This document shows, piece by piece, positions 1 through 10,258 of a stretch of DNA of 64,000 bases (positions are counted from its first letter, which is position 1; each line of letters begins with the position of its first letter). The notes under the pieces are model-generated. The model was given only the letters and a program-made list of their open reading frames with translations, searched no databases and was not told where the DNA came from. This DNA comes from Corythucha ciliata (taxonomy: Eukaryota; Arthropoda; Insecta; Hemiptera; Tingidae). The translations under genes were made by a program, and so were the position numbers. The stretch covers positions 25,525,253 through 25,589,252 of the forward strand of contig CM075939.1 of the NCBI GenBank assembly GCA_038030265.1. Direction: 5' to 3'.

Positions 1-383
1 TGGGATCATGCGGTTGAATATCTATTGTATAATGCTGTAGTGGAATAAATGAGATGTCAAATTACTTGTACCTATATTGAGTGATATCCACTCCCATTGA
101 TTCCCTTTAATAGTCGGTTGCCATATACTTTGAGTAGCATCAGCCTCGATCGACTGTACTGCGAATGTCTAGAGCATTGTCGCGCGTGAGTCCTCATGGA
201 CATATTGGACAGAGTCCAGCCCCTCAACAGCCTGTTCGCCAGTCCTTCGGTGTCAAGGAGCCACCCTCCCCTCGCCATCAGTCATCCTGACTCCCCCCCC
301 CCCTCACAAGCACTGAGCATGATTGGCTCGCAGGGATAAGGAAATACATAATAAAAAAGGCAATTTAGCGTGGATCATAAAAT

Positions 384-713
384 TTATTTCGCGTCGTTAC
401 AAAAGCGCCCGTGGTTTAGCGACTGTCGCTTTAATTTCTCGTCAAGTGCTGTGTACGTTGGAAAGCCTGTATCGATGAGCTCTGAAGCTTCTCGCAAGAA
501 GTCCAACGTTGCGAAATCAAATGGGACCGAATAGGTGCCCAGAGAATTTTCGAGCCGAAGTACCCGCGATGGATGAGTCCAGTATTTTGCGCTGAATGCC
601 ACACTGCCGAGGCCAATATGGTAGTACACATCACGGAAGCGCAGAGCCTTCTCAATCAGATTGAAATTGGATTTTATCAGTTCCCAAACATCACGGTCTA
701 TTTTAACTCCCAT
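384..713 (-). CDS. Hypothetical protein of foldback arm, 109 aa
   Basis: An ATG-started frame of 109 codons (begins MGVKIDRDVWELIKSN, ends NHGRFCNDAK). I do not recognise the family. The composition is protein-like and the frame fills most of the inverted-repeat arm, so it may be a real exon or a small element ORF. The opposite-arm copies at 1945-2250 and 4314-4619 are broken by a 14-bp net deletion, and a further copy on the minus strand around 2941-3081 is cut by the duplication junction. This is therefore the only unbroken version in the window. No signal peptide or known motif is visible. Confidence 0.35.
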   Translation of the reverse strand: MGVKIDRDVWELIKSNFNLIEKALRFRDVYYHIGLGSVAFSAKYWTHPSRVLRLENSLGTYSVPFDFATLDFLREASELIDTGFPTYTALDEKLKRQSLNHGRFCNDAK

Positions 714-718
714 GCGTG

Positions 719-830
719 CCCAAGGTCAGGCGTTCGGTGGACCAAGGTCAGGCGCACCCAAGGTCAGGCGTTCGGCGGACTAAGGTCACATGAGCGGTGG
801 GTCAATGTAGGGCGTTCGGGGGGGGGGCAG
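719..830. repeat. Short GGTCAGGCGTTCGG minisatellite
   Basis: A degenerate ~16-25 bp motif (CAAGGTCAGGCGTTCGG and variants) recurs about five times here, again loosely at 1246-1318, and in the duplicated unit at about 3087-3198 and 3614-3686. It lies in the loop between the foldback arms. Confidence 0.6.
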
Positions 831-1944
831 TTCAGGCATCACGTACGGTGCCATGAAATTGGGGTAGGGGTTAAAACTTGTCAAATTAAACTCAAAACCA
901 AGGATCTGAGGTCGTTAACGCCTAATTTTACTGGTAAAGTACGATTTTCTCGGTCAAAAAACATGAGAATTCAAGCTGCATAACCCAATTAGTGCACAAC
1001 CATTGGTCTAATATCAACATGAAAAAATTTGTCCTGCAAACCGTTCATATACGAATATTTCGCAATGTTACATCATCCTGGTTTACAGGGTCAAAAACTC
1101 CTCCATCCCCTCCGTCCTCATTTGAGCATGTTGCATCCTGTTCTGTCTGGTGTCAATAACTCTGGCATGAGAGGATGTGATAAGGGGAGGATGACCTTGG
1201 AGAAGTAGTTTAAAAAATATATATTCGAAGTATAGAGGTGCCACCGAGGTCAGGCGCTCTGCGGGCCTAAGCTGGGCTAAGGACAGGTGTTCGGTGGGCA
1301 TAAGACAGGCGTTGAACAGACCTTCGCGATAAAAATTTGGTGGTGGGAGGGGTATGGTGAGGCGGCATGACCGGTGATGGTGGGATAGTTCAAGGTCAAT
1401 ACCCGGAAACTCCGCCACCCCCACTCACTCTTGGACAAGAGATTCGTGCCAGAGTACCCGTCCCTGAGCATCCACAAGCCATCTCCTGGCATGGTTCGTA
1501 AGGGAAGTGGGGAGGTGCGTTCCAAAGCTGTATATTTTAGACATCAAATCCTCCCAAGACGTTGCGAAAACGTTTTCTTTGTTATCCTGCTACTTGATTC
1601 CAATATAGCCATTAACCAGACGTAATGTAGTCACAATGAAGGTCATCGAGTTTTTGATATTTGAAGCACGTTGGATGCCACCTACCAACCAGATGTGTTG
1701 TGAGTGGAGGCTCTTTTTTAGACAATTGCCAGCGAGCCAATGGAAGGCGTCCACCACGTGGTGTGGTAGGGGGGGGGGCTGCACTACATAATGTTGAAGA
1801 GCCGCTCTACAACTTTGGGTAGTTGGGTAGTCTCAGCGTACACTTCGTCCGTCCGTCATGGAGCAGCGAGTTCACATGCGATGGGATTTATCTTACCCAT
1901 GTCTGATATTCTACACTCACCGTTACAGGACAACGTGGGAGTTA

Positions 1945-2250
1945 AAATAGACCGTGATGTTTGGGAACTGATAAAATCCAATTTCAATCTGATTGAGAAG
2001 GCTCTGCGCCTCGGATATTGGCCTCGGCAGTGTGGCATTCAGCGCAAAATACTGGACTCATCCATCGCGGGTACTTCGGCTCGAAAATTCTCTGGGCACC
2101 TATTCGGTCCCATTTGATTTCGCAACGTTGGACTTCTTGCGAGAAGCTTCAGAGCTCATCGATACAGGCTTTCCAACGTACACAGCACTTGACGAGAAAT
2201 TAAAGCGACAGTCGCTAAACCACGGGCGCTTTTGTAACGACGCGAAATAA
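1945..2250 (+). pseudogene. Frameshifted copy of the 109-aa ORF (unit 1)
   Basis: Reads the same N-terminal part as the 384-713 minus-strand ORF up to the residues NLIEKALR, then loses 14 net bases. The C-terminal part (from GLGSVAFSAKYW to NDAK) continues in another frame and ends at the same stop. Both halves are otherwise well conserved with the opposite arm. Confidence 0.6.
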
Positions 2251-4313
2251 ATTTTATGATCCACGCTAAATTGCCTTTTTTATTATGTATTTCCTTATCC
2301 CTGCGAGCCAATCATGCTCAGTGCTTGTGAGGGGGGGGGGGAGTCAGGATGACTGATGGCGAGGGGAGGGTGGCTCCTTGACACCGAAGGACTGGCGAAC
2401 AGGCTGTTGAGGGGCTGGACTCTGTCCAATATGTCCATGAGGACTCACGCGCGACAATGCTCTAGACATTCGCAGTACAGTCGATCGAGGCTGATGCTAC
2501 TCAAAGTATATGGCAACCGACTATTAAAGGGAATCAATGGGAGTGGATATCACTCAATATAGGTACAAGTAATTTGACATCTCATTTATTCCACTACAGC
2601 ATTATACAATAGATATTCAACCGCATGATCCCAGGCCCAGCAGTGTAAACGGGTATCTTCGTTAGGTGAGCAGTGAGCACTCATGACGCTGGCAGAGGGG
2701 CGTATGGCCCAATGCTCCCCCCGAGCCGACGGAAAGTGAAAGTCATTTTAGGACTGAGCTGCGAGTGCTCCGCATTCCAACGCAACGTCGTTATCGAACT
2801 GTGCCCTATGATCCCACTCTTATTTTTTTATTTTTTTTTTTTTGAGAGGGAGGAGGAAATCCCACTCTTGTCTCGAGATTCCGATTCCGTTAGCGATAGA
2901 CAGTGATGGGTCATATCAGTATTAACGAAGTACTCGATGGATGAGTCCAGTATTTTGCGCTGAATGCCACACTGCCGAGGCCAATATGGTAGTACACATC
3001 ACGGAAGCGCAGAGCCTTCTCAATCAGATTGAAATTGGATTTTATCAGTTCCCAAACATCACGGTCTATTTTAACTCCCATGCGTGCCCAAGGTCAGGCG
3101 TTCGGTGGACCAAGGTCAGGCGCACCCAAGGTCAGGCGTTCGGCGGACTAAGGTCACATGAGCGGTGGGTCAATGTAGGGCGTTCGGGGGGGGGGCAGTT
3201 CAGGCATCACGTACGGTGCCATGAAATTGGGGTAGGGGTTAAAACTTGTCAAATTAAACTCAAAACCAAGGATCTGAGGTCGTTAACGCCTAATTTTACT
3301 GGTAAAGTACGATTTTCTCGGTCAAAAAACATGAGAATTCAAGCTGCATAACCCAATTAGTGCACAACCATTGGTCTAATATCAACATGAAAAAATTTGT
3401 CCTGCAAACCGTTCATATACGAATATTTCGCAATGTTACATCATCCTGGTTTACAGGGTCAAAAACTCCTCCATCCCCTCCGTCCTCATTTGAGCATGTT
3501 GCATCCTGTTCTGTCTGGTGTCAATAACTCTGGCATGAGAGGATGTGATAAGGGGAGGATGACCTTGGAGAAGTAGTTTAAAAAATATATATTCGAAGTA
3601 TAGAGGTGCCACCGAGGTCAGGCGCTCTGCGGGCCTAAGCTGGGCTAAGGACAGGTGTTCGGTGGGCATAAGACAGGCGTTGAACAGACCTTCGCGATAA
3701 AAATTTGGTGGTGGGAGGGGTATGGTGAGGCGGCATGACCGGTGATGGTGGGATAGTTCAAGGTCAATACCCGGAAACTCCGCCACCCCCACTCACTCTT
3801 GGACAAGAGATTCGTGCCAGAGTACCCGTCCCTGAGCATCCACAAGCCATCTCCTGGCATGGTTCGTAAGGGAAGTGGGGAGGTGCGTTCCAAAGCTGTA
3901 TATTTTAGACATCAAATCCTCCCAAGACGTTGCGAAAACGTTTTCTTTGTTATCCTGCTACTTGATTCCAATATAGCCATTAACCAGACGTAATGTAGTC
4001 ACAATGAAGGTCATCGAGTTTTTGATATTTGAAGCACGTTGGATGCCACCTACCAACCAGATGTGTTGTGAGTGGAGGCTCTTTTTTAGACAATTGCCAG
4101 CGAGCCAATGGAAGGCGTCCACCACGTGGTGTGGTAGGGGGGGGGGGCTGCACTACATAATGTTGAAGAGCCGCTCTACAACTTTGGGTAGTTGGGTAGT
4201 CTCAGCGTACACTTCGTCCGTCCGTCATGGAGCAGCGAGTTCACATGCGATGGGATTTATCTTACCCATGTCTGATATTCTACACTCACCGTTACAGGAC
4301 AACGTGGGAGTTA

Positions 4314-4619
4314 AAATAGACCGTGATGTTTGGGAACTGATAAAATCCAATTTCAATCTGATTGAGAAGGCTCTGCGCCTCGGATATTGGCCTCGGCAGT
4401 GTGGCATTCAGCGCAAAATACTGGACTCATCCATCGCGGGTACTTCGGCTCGAAAATTCTCTGGGCACCTATTCGGTCCCATTTGATTTCGCAACGTTGG
4501 ACTTCTTGCGAGAAGCTTCAGAGCTCATCGATACAGGCTTTCCAACGTACACAGCACTTGACGAGAAATTAAAGCGACAGTCGCTAAACCACGGGCGCTT
4601 TTGTAACGACGCGAAATAA
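4314..4619 (+). pseudogene. Frameshifted copy of the 109-aa ORF (unit 2)
   Basis: Tandem-duplicate twin of the copy at 1945-2250 with the same 14-bp lesion, so the lesion predates the tandem duplication. Confidence 0.6.
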
Positions 4620-5309
4620 ATTTTATGATCCACGCTAAATTGCCTTTTTTATTATGTATTTCCTTATCCCTGCGAGCCAATCATGCTCAGTGCTTGTGAG
4701 GGGGGGGGGGAGTCAGGATGACTGATGGCGAGGGGAGGGTGGCTCCTTGACACCGAAGGACTGGCGAACAGGCTGTTGAGGGGCTGGACTCTGTCCAATA
4801 TGTCCATGAGGACTCACGCGCGACAATGCTCTAGACATTCGCAGTACAGTCGATCGAGGCTGATGCTACTCAAAGTATATGGCAACCGACTATTAAAGGG
4901 AATCAATGGGAGTGGATATCACTCAATATAGGTACAAGTAATTTGACATCTCATTTATTCCACTACAGCATTATACAATAGATATTCAACCGCATGATCC
5001 CAGGCCCAGCAGTGTAAACGGGTATCTTCGTTAGGTGAGCAGTGAGCACTCATGACGCTGGCAGAGGGGCGTATGGCCCAATGCTCCCCCCGAGCCGACG
5101 GAAAGTGAAAGTCATTTTAGGACTGAGCTGCGAGTGCTCCGCATTCCAACGCAACGTCGTTATCGAACTGTGCCCTATGATCCCACTCTTATTTTTTTAT
5201 TTTTTTTTTTTTGAGAGGGAGGAGGAAATCCCACTCTTGTCTCGAGATTCCGATTCCGTTAGCGATAGACAGTGATGGGTCATATCAGTATTAACGAAGT
5301 ACTCGATGG

Positions 5310-6236
5310 AGACTCGGTGGGTGAAAGGTGGCGGTCGCAAAGGTGGTAACGTGATATTTCGTAGCGAGGGAAATTCGGGGCGATTTTTCAAATTCGTTTA
5401 CCACAAAGATTTGGCGGAAAGTGTCCTGAGTTGGACGTGTGCGCAGAGGACGTCGGCGAAATGAGGCGCATTTTTGAAAACGTTAGGTGAACAAGTGATT
5501 TTCGCGTCTGAGGTTCACGCTCACGAACCTCCGAATGATTTCGATGTCGTCGAACTGCGAACCAGCGTTAAAAGGAAAGCTTGTGAAGACATATCCACTG
5601 CTCCCCGTAAGGTAGGAACTAAGAAAATATATTTGCTACATAAATAGTAAGTTTATTCTGGACATAATTCAGTTCGTTATTCGTTCGTAGGTCATAAGAA
5701 GAGCGCTAATGGAAAATCCTGACATGAGCCCTAATGTCCGTGACGTGATAAATTTGCGGTACGTGGTCTACAAAAAAAAAACGAAAACGACGGCCCACTG
5801 TCTACCAAAATCCGCACAAGAAGTTTTTTCAGTCCTTCGTGAAATGAAAATTGACGACCACAATGAGGGCGACCCGGCAGCTTTCATGTTCACCAACCGT
5901 TGTGACCCCCACATTCACGAGGTCATGTTCAGAGAAATTTTAAAAACGGTCGGAAAAATTGAGTGCTCGGTTTTTATGACCGATATAACCGAGACGTTCT
6001 ATGGAGCCTGGAGAAATGTCATGGGTGAGGTACCCCCATCGGCTGTATTGCACGTGGCATTTGAACAGGGCCGGTCAACAAATTTCAAGCCCAAGCTTTC
6101 TCCATTCATTTTTATCTCTATGTTTGGGAGGCATGAAATGAAACTCTCCATCGGGGAGCGGTTTAATCCTCGGTTTAATGGGTTTAATACTCTATTGGCG
6201 ATTGTAGCTATCACTAGCGGCGCTAGTGTCGTGTGA
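5310..6236 (+). pseudogene. MULE transposase relic, N-terminal half (FLYWCH + core start)
   Basis: Translating from about 5313 gives a FLYWCH-type zinc-finger region (KFVYHKD, LSWTC, then VHAHEPP). The codon after SAK, at 5462-5464, is TGA where the second zinc Cys is expected, so Cys-to-stop is the likeliest lesion; the same frame then continues (GAFLKTLGEQ). A GT-AG intron at 5612-5690 joins STAPRK to VIRRALMENPDMSPNVR in frame. The MULE core follows: FMTDITETFYGAWRNVMG resembles the family's acidic motif. A one-base shift near 6045 moves the expected TWH motif into another frame (TWHLNRAGQQ). After about 6110 homology fades. The C-terminal half lies at 12418-13372. Family knowledge: MULE transposases cut and paste DNA, FLYWCH binds DNA and SWIM binds zinc. 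Confidence 0.75.
5612..5690 (+). other. Intron in MULE relic
   Basis: GTAGGA donor and TTCGTAG acceptor. Removal keeps phase 0 and restores the family-typical APRKVIRR junction. Confidence 0.7.
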
Positions 6237-6909
6237 TAATGAAACCGGTACTCCCTACATATGTTAAATAATAACGAGTCTTGTGTTTTTTAAAAGTGTT
6301 TTTTCGTGGTCAACGTCCGTCACATAATGGGAAAAAAGTAGTCAGTTGGCCTAAAGTGACGAGAACAGAAGAACATGGTCTCTGATACACTTATACTCGA
6401 ACGTCAAGCAAGCCCCCAAGCCTTTCGGCGGTCGACTTTCTCCCAACACTGGGCTAATTGATAGCTGACACCGTTGAACCCTCAATTTTGGCGAAACAAT
6501 GAAATGACAATGTTGTGTCACGGTTACGATGGGAAGAGAAACCACAGCACACAGTTTTCTCTGGATTCACCCTTAAGAGACATCCCACGAGTGCCCTATC
6601 ATTTCTTCATTGGTACTCGCCAGTTCACCGTTTCGTTTTAGTGCTCAGAGAACGGAACAGGTTCAGCAAAATGGTCGAAAACGTTTTTGAATCGGTGTTT
6701 TCGAGTTTTCCTGCTCCAACAAATAGCCGACAGCGAAAGTTTCTGTACGGGTGTACTGCGCACCCGCATAACCGTCTTGTTTTCTTGATTCGGTGATGCC
6801 AATGGTACAATATCGAGGCCTCCTCGTCACCATCGGATTATTTAGCAGTAGTTCACAGTAAAAAAGTGTCACTGATCAAGATTTTTGATACATGAACTTC
6901 CTCATTGTA
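6237..6909. other. No gene recognised; inverted scrap of the 115-bp repeat
   Basis: Nothing coding is convincing. About 6190-6255 (TATTGGCGATTGTAGCT, then CCGGTACTCC) is a diverged inverted relative of the 115-bp unit at 6910, so this stretch is probably older repeat sequence. Confidence 0.4.
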
Positions 6910-7079
6910 TAAAACCTTTGTTGTAGTTTGTTGTCAAACGACAACAACAAATCACATGGAGTACCGGACTCAATGTTTCTCTGAAACGCCGCCAGACATC
7001 GTATCCCTTAGCTACAATCGCCAATAAAACCTTTGTTGTAATTTGTTGTCAAACGACAACAACAAATCACATGGAGTAC
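6910..7079. repeat. 115-bp tandem repeat, unit 1 and first part of unit 2
   Basis: Unit 1 (6910-7024) and unit 2 (7025-7079, resuming 8842-8910) share the start TAAAACCTTTGTTGTA, the small palindrome TTGTTGTCAAACGACAACAA and the end TACAATCGCCAA. Unit 2 is split at ATGGAGTAC by the 7080-8841 element. Unit 1 has the intact site at 6956-6964. Confidence 0.85.
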
Positions 7080-7115
7080 CAAGGTAAATAGACACAGAGG
7101 TATGCTCGTAACTAA

Positions 7116-7633
7116 AGGCCCATTTACACGGGCAATTTTTTAAGGCAATTATTGCACGAAAGCGAATCGCAGCAATAGCCGAAAAATTGCCCAGCTACTC
7201 CCCGTTTCGTGCAATTTTTTCCCTCCTCGGAACTCCCTCTTTTCTTGATGCAATAATTGCATCGAATTGTCCAATATTGCTCACTGTTGTCCAATTCCGG
7301 CGACTTCTTTTTCTTGCAATTTTTTAAGTCCACGGTGTTTGGATAATTATTGCACGTTTTCCGCAATTTTTGGCCCCGGGCCACCAGGGGATGGGTGGCC
7401 CGGATGACAATTCTTGGAAAAGAAGAAAGGAACAATTTTCAACGGTAGTCTAAAAGTAAAAGTTGAGCCATTTTTGTTGCTCAGAAATGGAGCAATTCAC
7501 TGCAATACAATTGCAAAATCCTTCAACTATCCACTGAGGGAAAATTGCTTCGTATTGCTGCAATTTTTGTAGAAAAGAATAGTCCAATAATTGCCGAATT
7601 GCAGCAATTTTTATTGCTCTTGTAAACGGGCCT
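7116..7633. mobile_element. Nested MITE, TSD TAA, TIR AGGCCCATTTACA
   Basis: The ends AGGCCCATTTACACGGGC and TTGTAAACGGGCCT are inverted and flanked by TAA at 7113-7115 and 7634-7636. A 3-bp TNA target site is typical of PIF/Harbinger elements. The interior is full of GCAATTTTT/GCAATAATTGC motifs in both orientations, so it should fold strongly. No coding capacity. Confidence 0.8.
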
Positions 7634-8184
7634 TAAGGAAATTTTTGTCAAAATTGACGTCACGGGATTAAAAAAATTAATCAGGGACCAAACTTCACAT
7701 TATGAAGCTTCCCCTCCCATGGTTTCTCCCTTGGAATGTCTTTGTAGATCAAGCAAACAATGAATGAAAAGCCAAAATAAGTGCCTGCAAATTTTTTTAA
7801 AAGCGATATAATTTGGCGGAGTCGTTCCTTAGACCTTATGTACCGTTTTAAGGCCCAGTTAATTGATACGTACCACGTGAAGCCCCGTGTACAGACAGCA
7901 CTCGGCGCAGTGGTGGCTAGTTTATTATGTGTATCAGTGAGAAACGACCAGTAAGCTTCATGAGGGAGCAAGGAAGGGCTTCCCTGCTGCCCGCGACAAT
8001 CACGCTCACGAGCACATTTTAGATAGGTAGGGATAAAGCTGAAGTTTAAAAGTGTTCCCTGTCATGTATAAAAATAGAAGTAATTTAATATTTTAGTATT
8101 AATGGTGTCCTTCGACCAGAATCCCGGCCTCGAACCTAGCCGTATTCAATCACTGTCGATATTGAGGAATTTGTTTGTCTCATC

Positions 8185-8300
8185 TGGAGCCTCAGTACAA
8201 ACTCGTGCGAAAATGCCGCTAGATGTGATTGCTATGGCGGGATAATGTTATTTCTTATTTGGCGTCCTTGGATCCCGCGTGCGGCTTTTGCCCGACCGTT
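8185..8300 (+). repeat. Dispersed repeat (GAAAATGCC...GGATCCCGC)
   Basis: The stretch with GCGAAAATGCCGC, GATTGCTATGGCGGGATA and CGTCCTTGGATCCCGC is a diverged match to 59527-59610 and to a shorter form at 44208-44270. In the latter two places it is an insertion in a foldback arm. Confidence 0.65.
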
Positions 8301-8910
8301 CATACTAAGGCCCCTGGCCGCATACCCAAGATGGAGTAGGGCGATTCACACCCTCACCATACGAGCTATTGGTCGATGTGCGGTTTGTTGTACAAACACC
8401 GCCGAGAACCCTCAATACGAAGCCAAGTGTTTCGGGGCGCTTGTATTTAATATTGTTTATTGGAACGGTGGTGAGGTCTCTACGTTGATGAGTGGAACGA
8501 AAAAATTGCTGCACTTAGCTCTATCTTAAAAGAATTTCTAAAAGTTTCACAACTGAGATGTTACCCTGCACCTGCAGCAGTTTTCTTTGCTCCAACCATT
8601 ACACTTAGGGGCCCTGCAATCACTTCTTTCACAGGAACATATTGTCCTCCAGGCAATAATGCGTAGTTCTCCCCATGGTTCTCCCGATTTAAAAAGTGGC
8701 CCCAGAAATGTTGATAATTGTTTTATTGAAAAAAGTCCCACCTGTCAATTTTTTGAAAATTTGTCATCTCATGACGTCATGGCACAAACAATAATAATTG
8801 GTTGAAAATTAAGAGCATACCTCTTTAGTCTATTTACCTTGATGGAGTACCGGACTCAATGTTCCTCTGAAACGCCGCCATACATCGTCTCCCTTAGCTA
8901 CAATCGCCAA

Positions 8911-9073
8911 TTGGCCTGTGAAAGAGATTATAGAGTGCGCCACTTATTATCTGAGTGGGTAGGCACTTGGGTAAATAACCCCTAATCACCCAGTAGTGTT
9001 GTGAGGCAAGCCAACTTATTATTGTTTTCATTATTTTATTTCTCCAATAAATTGTTCATTACAGGCGTTTATA
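8911..9073. other. Spacer, nothing recognised
   Basis: AT-rich DNA between the split 115-bp repeat and the THAP fragment. A plausible splice acceptor (TTCATTACAG) ends at 9064. Confidence 0.3.
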
Positions 9074-9361
9074 ATGGACCACTCGTACGCGTCTGAGGAT
9101 CGAAAGTTGAAAAAGATTCGACGGGTGTGTTGCGTTCCCCAATGTTCGAGTAACAATCGAACCCTTAACGTGCCATTCCACCGATTCCCTGCCGATGCAA
9201 ATATAAGGAAAACTTGGAAAATAACGTTCCGAATGATCGGAAGGGTGCATGATAGGTGTAAATCGGCCTTTATACTTTCCTCTTCGAAAGTGAATTGTCT
9301 CACAAATGTCGCAAATCGTTTTTTGTGTCATTCGATGGTGCGTGCATCGCTGGGTGGCTGA
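9074..9361 (+). pseudogene. THAP-domain fragment
   Basis: The frame begins MDHSYASEDRK and contains CCVPQCSSNN, then VPFHRFPAD and RKTWKITF: the first Cys pair and the Phe/Pro and Trp landmarks of a THAP zinc finger. The distal zinc pair is degenerate: CKSAF is where C-S-x-H-F is expected, with no usable His, and the frame soon stops. THAP domains bind DNA and occur in P-element-like transposases and in host factors. No other transposase part is adjacent. An ORF just downstream (about 9490-9722, MSTITLYTNSSARKW) is unrecognised. Confidence 0.6.
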
Positions 9362-9744
9362 ATCCGAATTTGAGCCTCGTACATGTCTTTGACCGACTTT
9401 TTGATTATTCCCCAAGACTGTCGCAAATCTGTGCAGCTCACGCGCTTCATAGTATCAAGCGAGTTCCTTGACGAGGGAGGAAAAGGGTATGTCAACGATT
9501 ACATTGTACACTAATAGCTCGGCTAGGAAATGGGTCGGTACTTTGTTGATCTCACCTATTGAGGATGAGCAAAATCGTAGTCACGTGTTTACACGTGCAA
9601 ATTTTCCCACTGTCGATTTTTACGGAAACCTCATGAGGTGGGCTGTTCAGACTAGACGTTTTCAGGCAGAGGGCACAAAAGTCGACATATTCGCTGTCTT
9701 CAGCAACTACTCCGTACTCTAGCATAATATGGTTATTGGTTAGC

Positions 9745-9840
9745 CTTAATGATGGCTGACCCTTCTATCATAGGCGTTCGGAAATCCCCTATGTAATCAA
9801 TTATTTCGGGCAGCTCAACTATGTCCGTTGCCTCATCCAT
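9745..9840 (-). CDS. Candidate exon, unknown protein
   Basis: On the minus strand a possible acceptor (ACAATTTCAG) is followed by an open 32-codon stretch starting MDEATDIVELPEIIDYIG and reading on to RTPMIEGSAIIK. The tandem copy at 10890-10986 has one extra base in the middle and is frameshifted. The residue pattern looks coding, but the stretch is short and I do not recognise it. Confidence 0.3.
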
Positions 9841-10126
9841 CTGAAATTGTAACGCATAATAATGAATAAATCAGAAAGCTGCCCCGCTATCTAGCACTTA
9901 GGTGAACAATAGTGGATATTCTTAGGCAGCGTTCTCAAACCCTGTGCTTACGGCTGTGGAGTCTATGCAACCTATCTAAAAATGCCTTTTTATGGAGAAT
10001 ACAATCATTAGTTTTGTTGCATAGACTCATAACGCAGTAGCCATATCAAAGGGATCAACTAAGCACATTTCTGATGCTAATGGTTGGTCTAATATAATTT
10101 CACAAGAAATTGTAATTAAAATATAA

Positions 10127-10258
10127 AGCCGGCTCCCCACATGCGGTGTTTGCCAAATAACGAGCAAAATATTAATCAATTTCCTAGAAACCGACCAACT
10201 GAAAATTGAAAAATATTTTGCTCGTTATTTGGTAAATACCGCATGTGTGGAGCCGGCT
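10127..10258. mobile_element. 132-bp MITE, TIR AGCCGGCTCC, TSD TAA (copy 1)
   Basis: Nearly a perfect hairpin: AGCCGGCTCCCCACATGC at the left pairs with GCATGTGTGGAGCCGGCT at the right, and AACGAGCAAAATATT pairs with AATATTTTGCTCGTT. TAA flanks it at 10124-10126 and 10259-10261. It has the same terminal sequence as the larger element at 15205-16316, so both are probably mobilised by one PIF/Harbinger family. Confidence 0.85.

Larger units (their letters stand above)
1..2633. repeat. Foldback: inverted arms 1-712 and 1936-2633
   Basis: The first bases (TGGGATCATGCGG) reappear in reverse complement ending at 2633, and the match runs inward to 712 and 1936, giving arms of about 700 bp around a ~1.2 kb loop. 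The right arm lacks 14 net bases relative to the left near 2010-2020, which breaks the ORF carried by the arms. The left arm may continue beyond the window edge. No target-site duplication can be assigned because one end is off-window. Confidence 0.9.
569..5308. repeat. Tandem duplication, two ~2369-bp units
   Basis: The stretch from about 569 to 2939 is repeated almost base for base at about 2940-5308 (offset 2368-2369; the 1-bp change is in a G-run near 1770/4140). The junction lies in a short shared motif, GATGGA, present at 569, 2937 and 5306. The second unit runs straight into the MULE relic at 5310. Near identity implies a very recent duplication or an assembly duplication. Confidence 0.92.
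7080..8841. mobile_element. Non-autonomous DNA element with 9-bp TSD (MULE-type?)
   Basis: The ends are CAAGGTAAATAGAC (7080-7093) and its reverse complement (8828-8841), with similarity continuing to GGTATGCTC. ATGGAGTAC flanks it at 7071-7079 and 8842-8850. The neighbouring repeat unit at 6956 has this site once, uninterrupted, and the remaining lengths match exactly (69 bp). A 9-bp duplication suits MULEs, but the ends alone do not prove the superfamily. No transposase is visible inside. A Harbinger-like MITE is nested at 7116-7633, and around 8185-8300 lies a dispersed repeat also present near 44.2 and 59.5 kb. Confidence 0.85.

Noticed and set aside
573..983. 136-codon plus-strand ORF (and twin at 2941-3351)
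   Set aside because: Runs antisense through the 109-aa ORF and the GGTCAGGCG minisatellite; low-complexity, no domain; a shadow frame.
1083..1625. Minus- and plus-strand ORFs in the foldback loop
   Set aside because: Overlapping on both strands, no motif, repeated only because the unit is duplicated.
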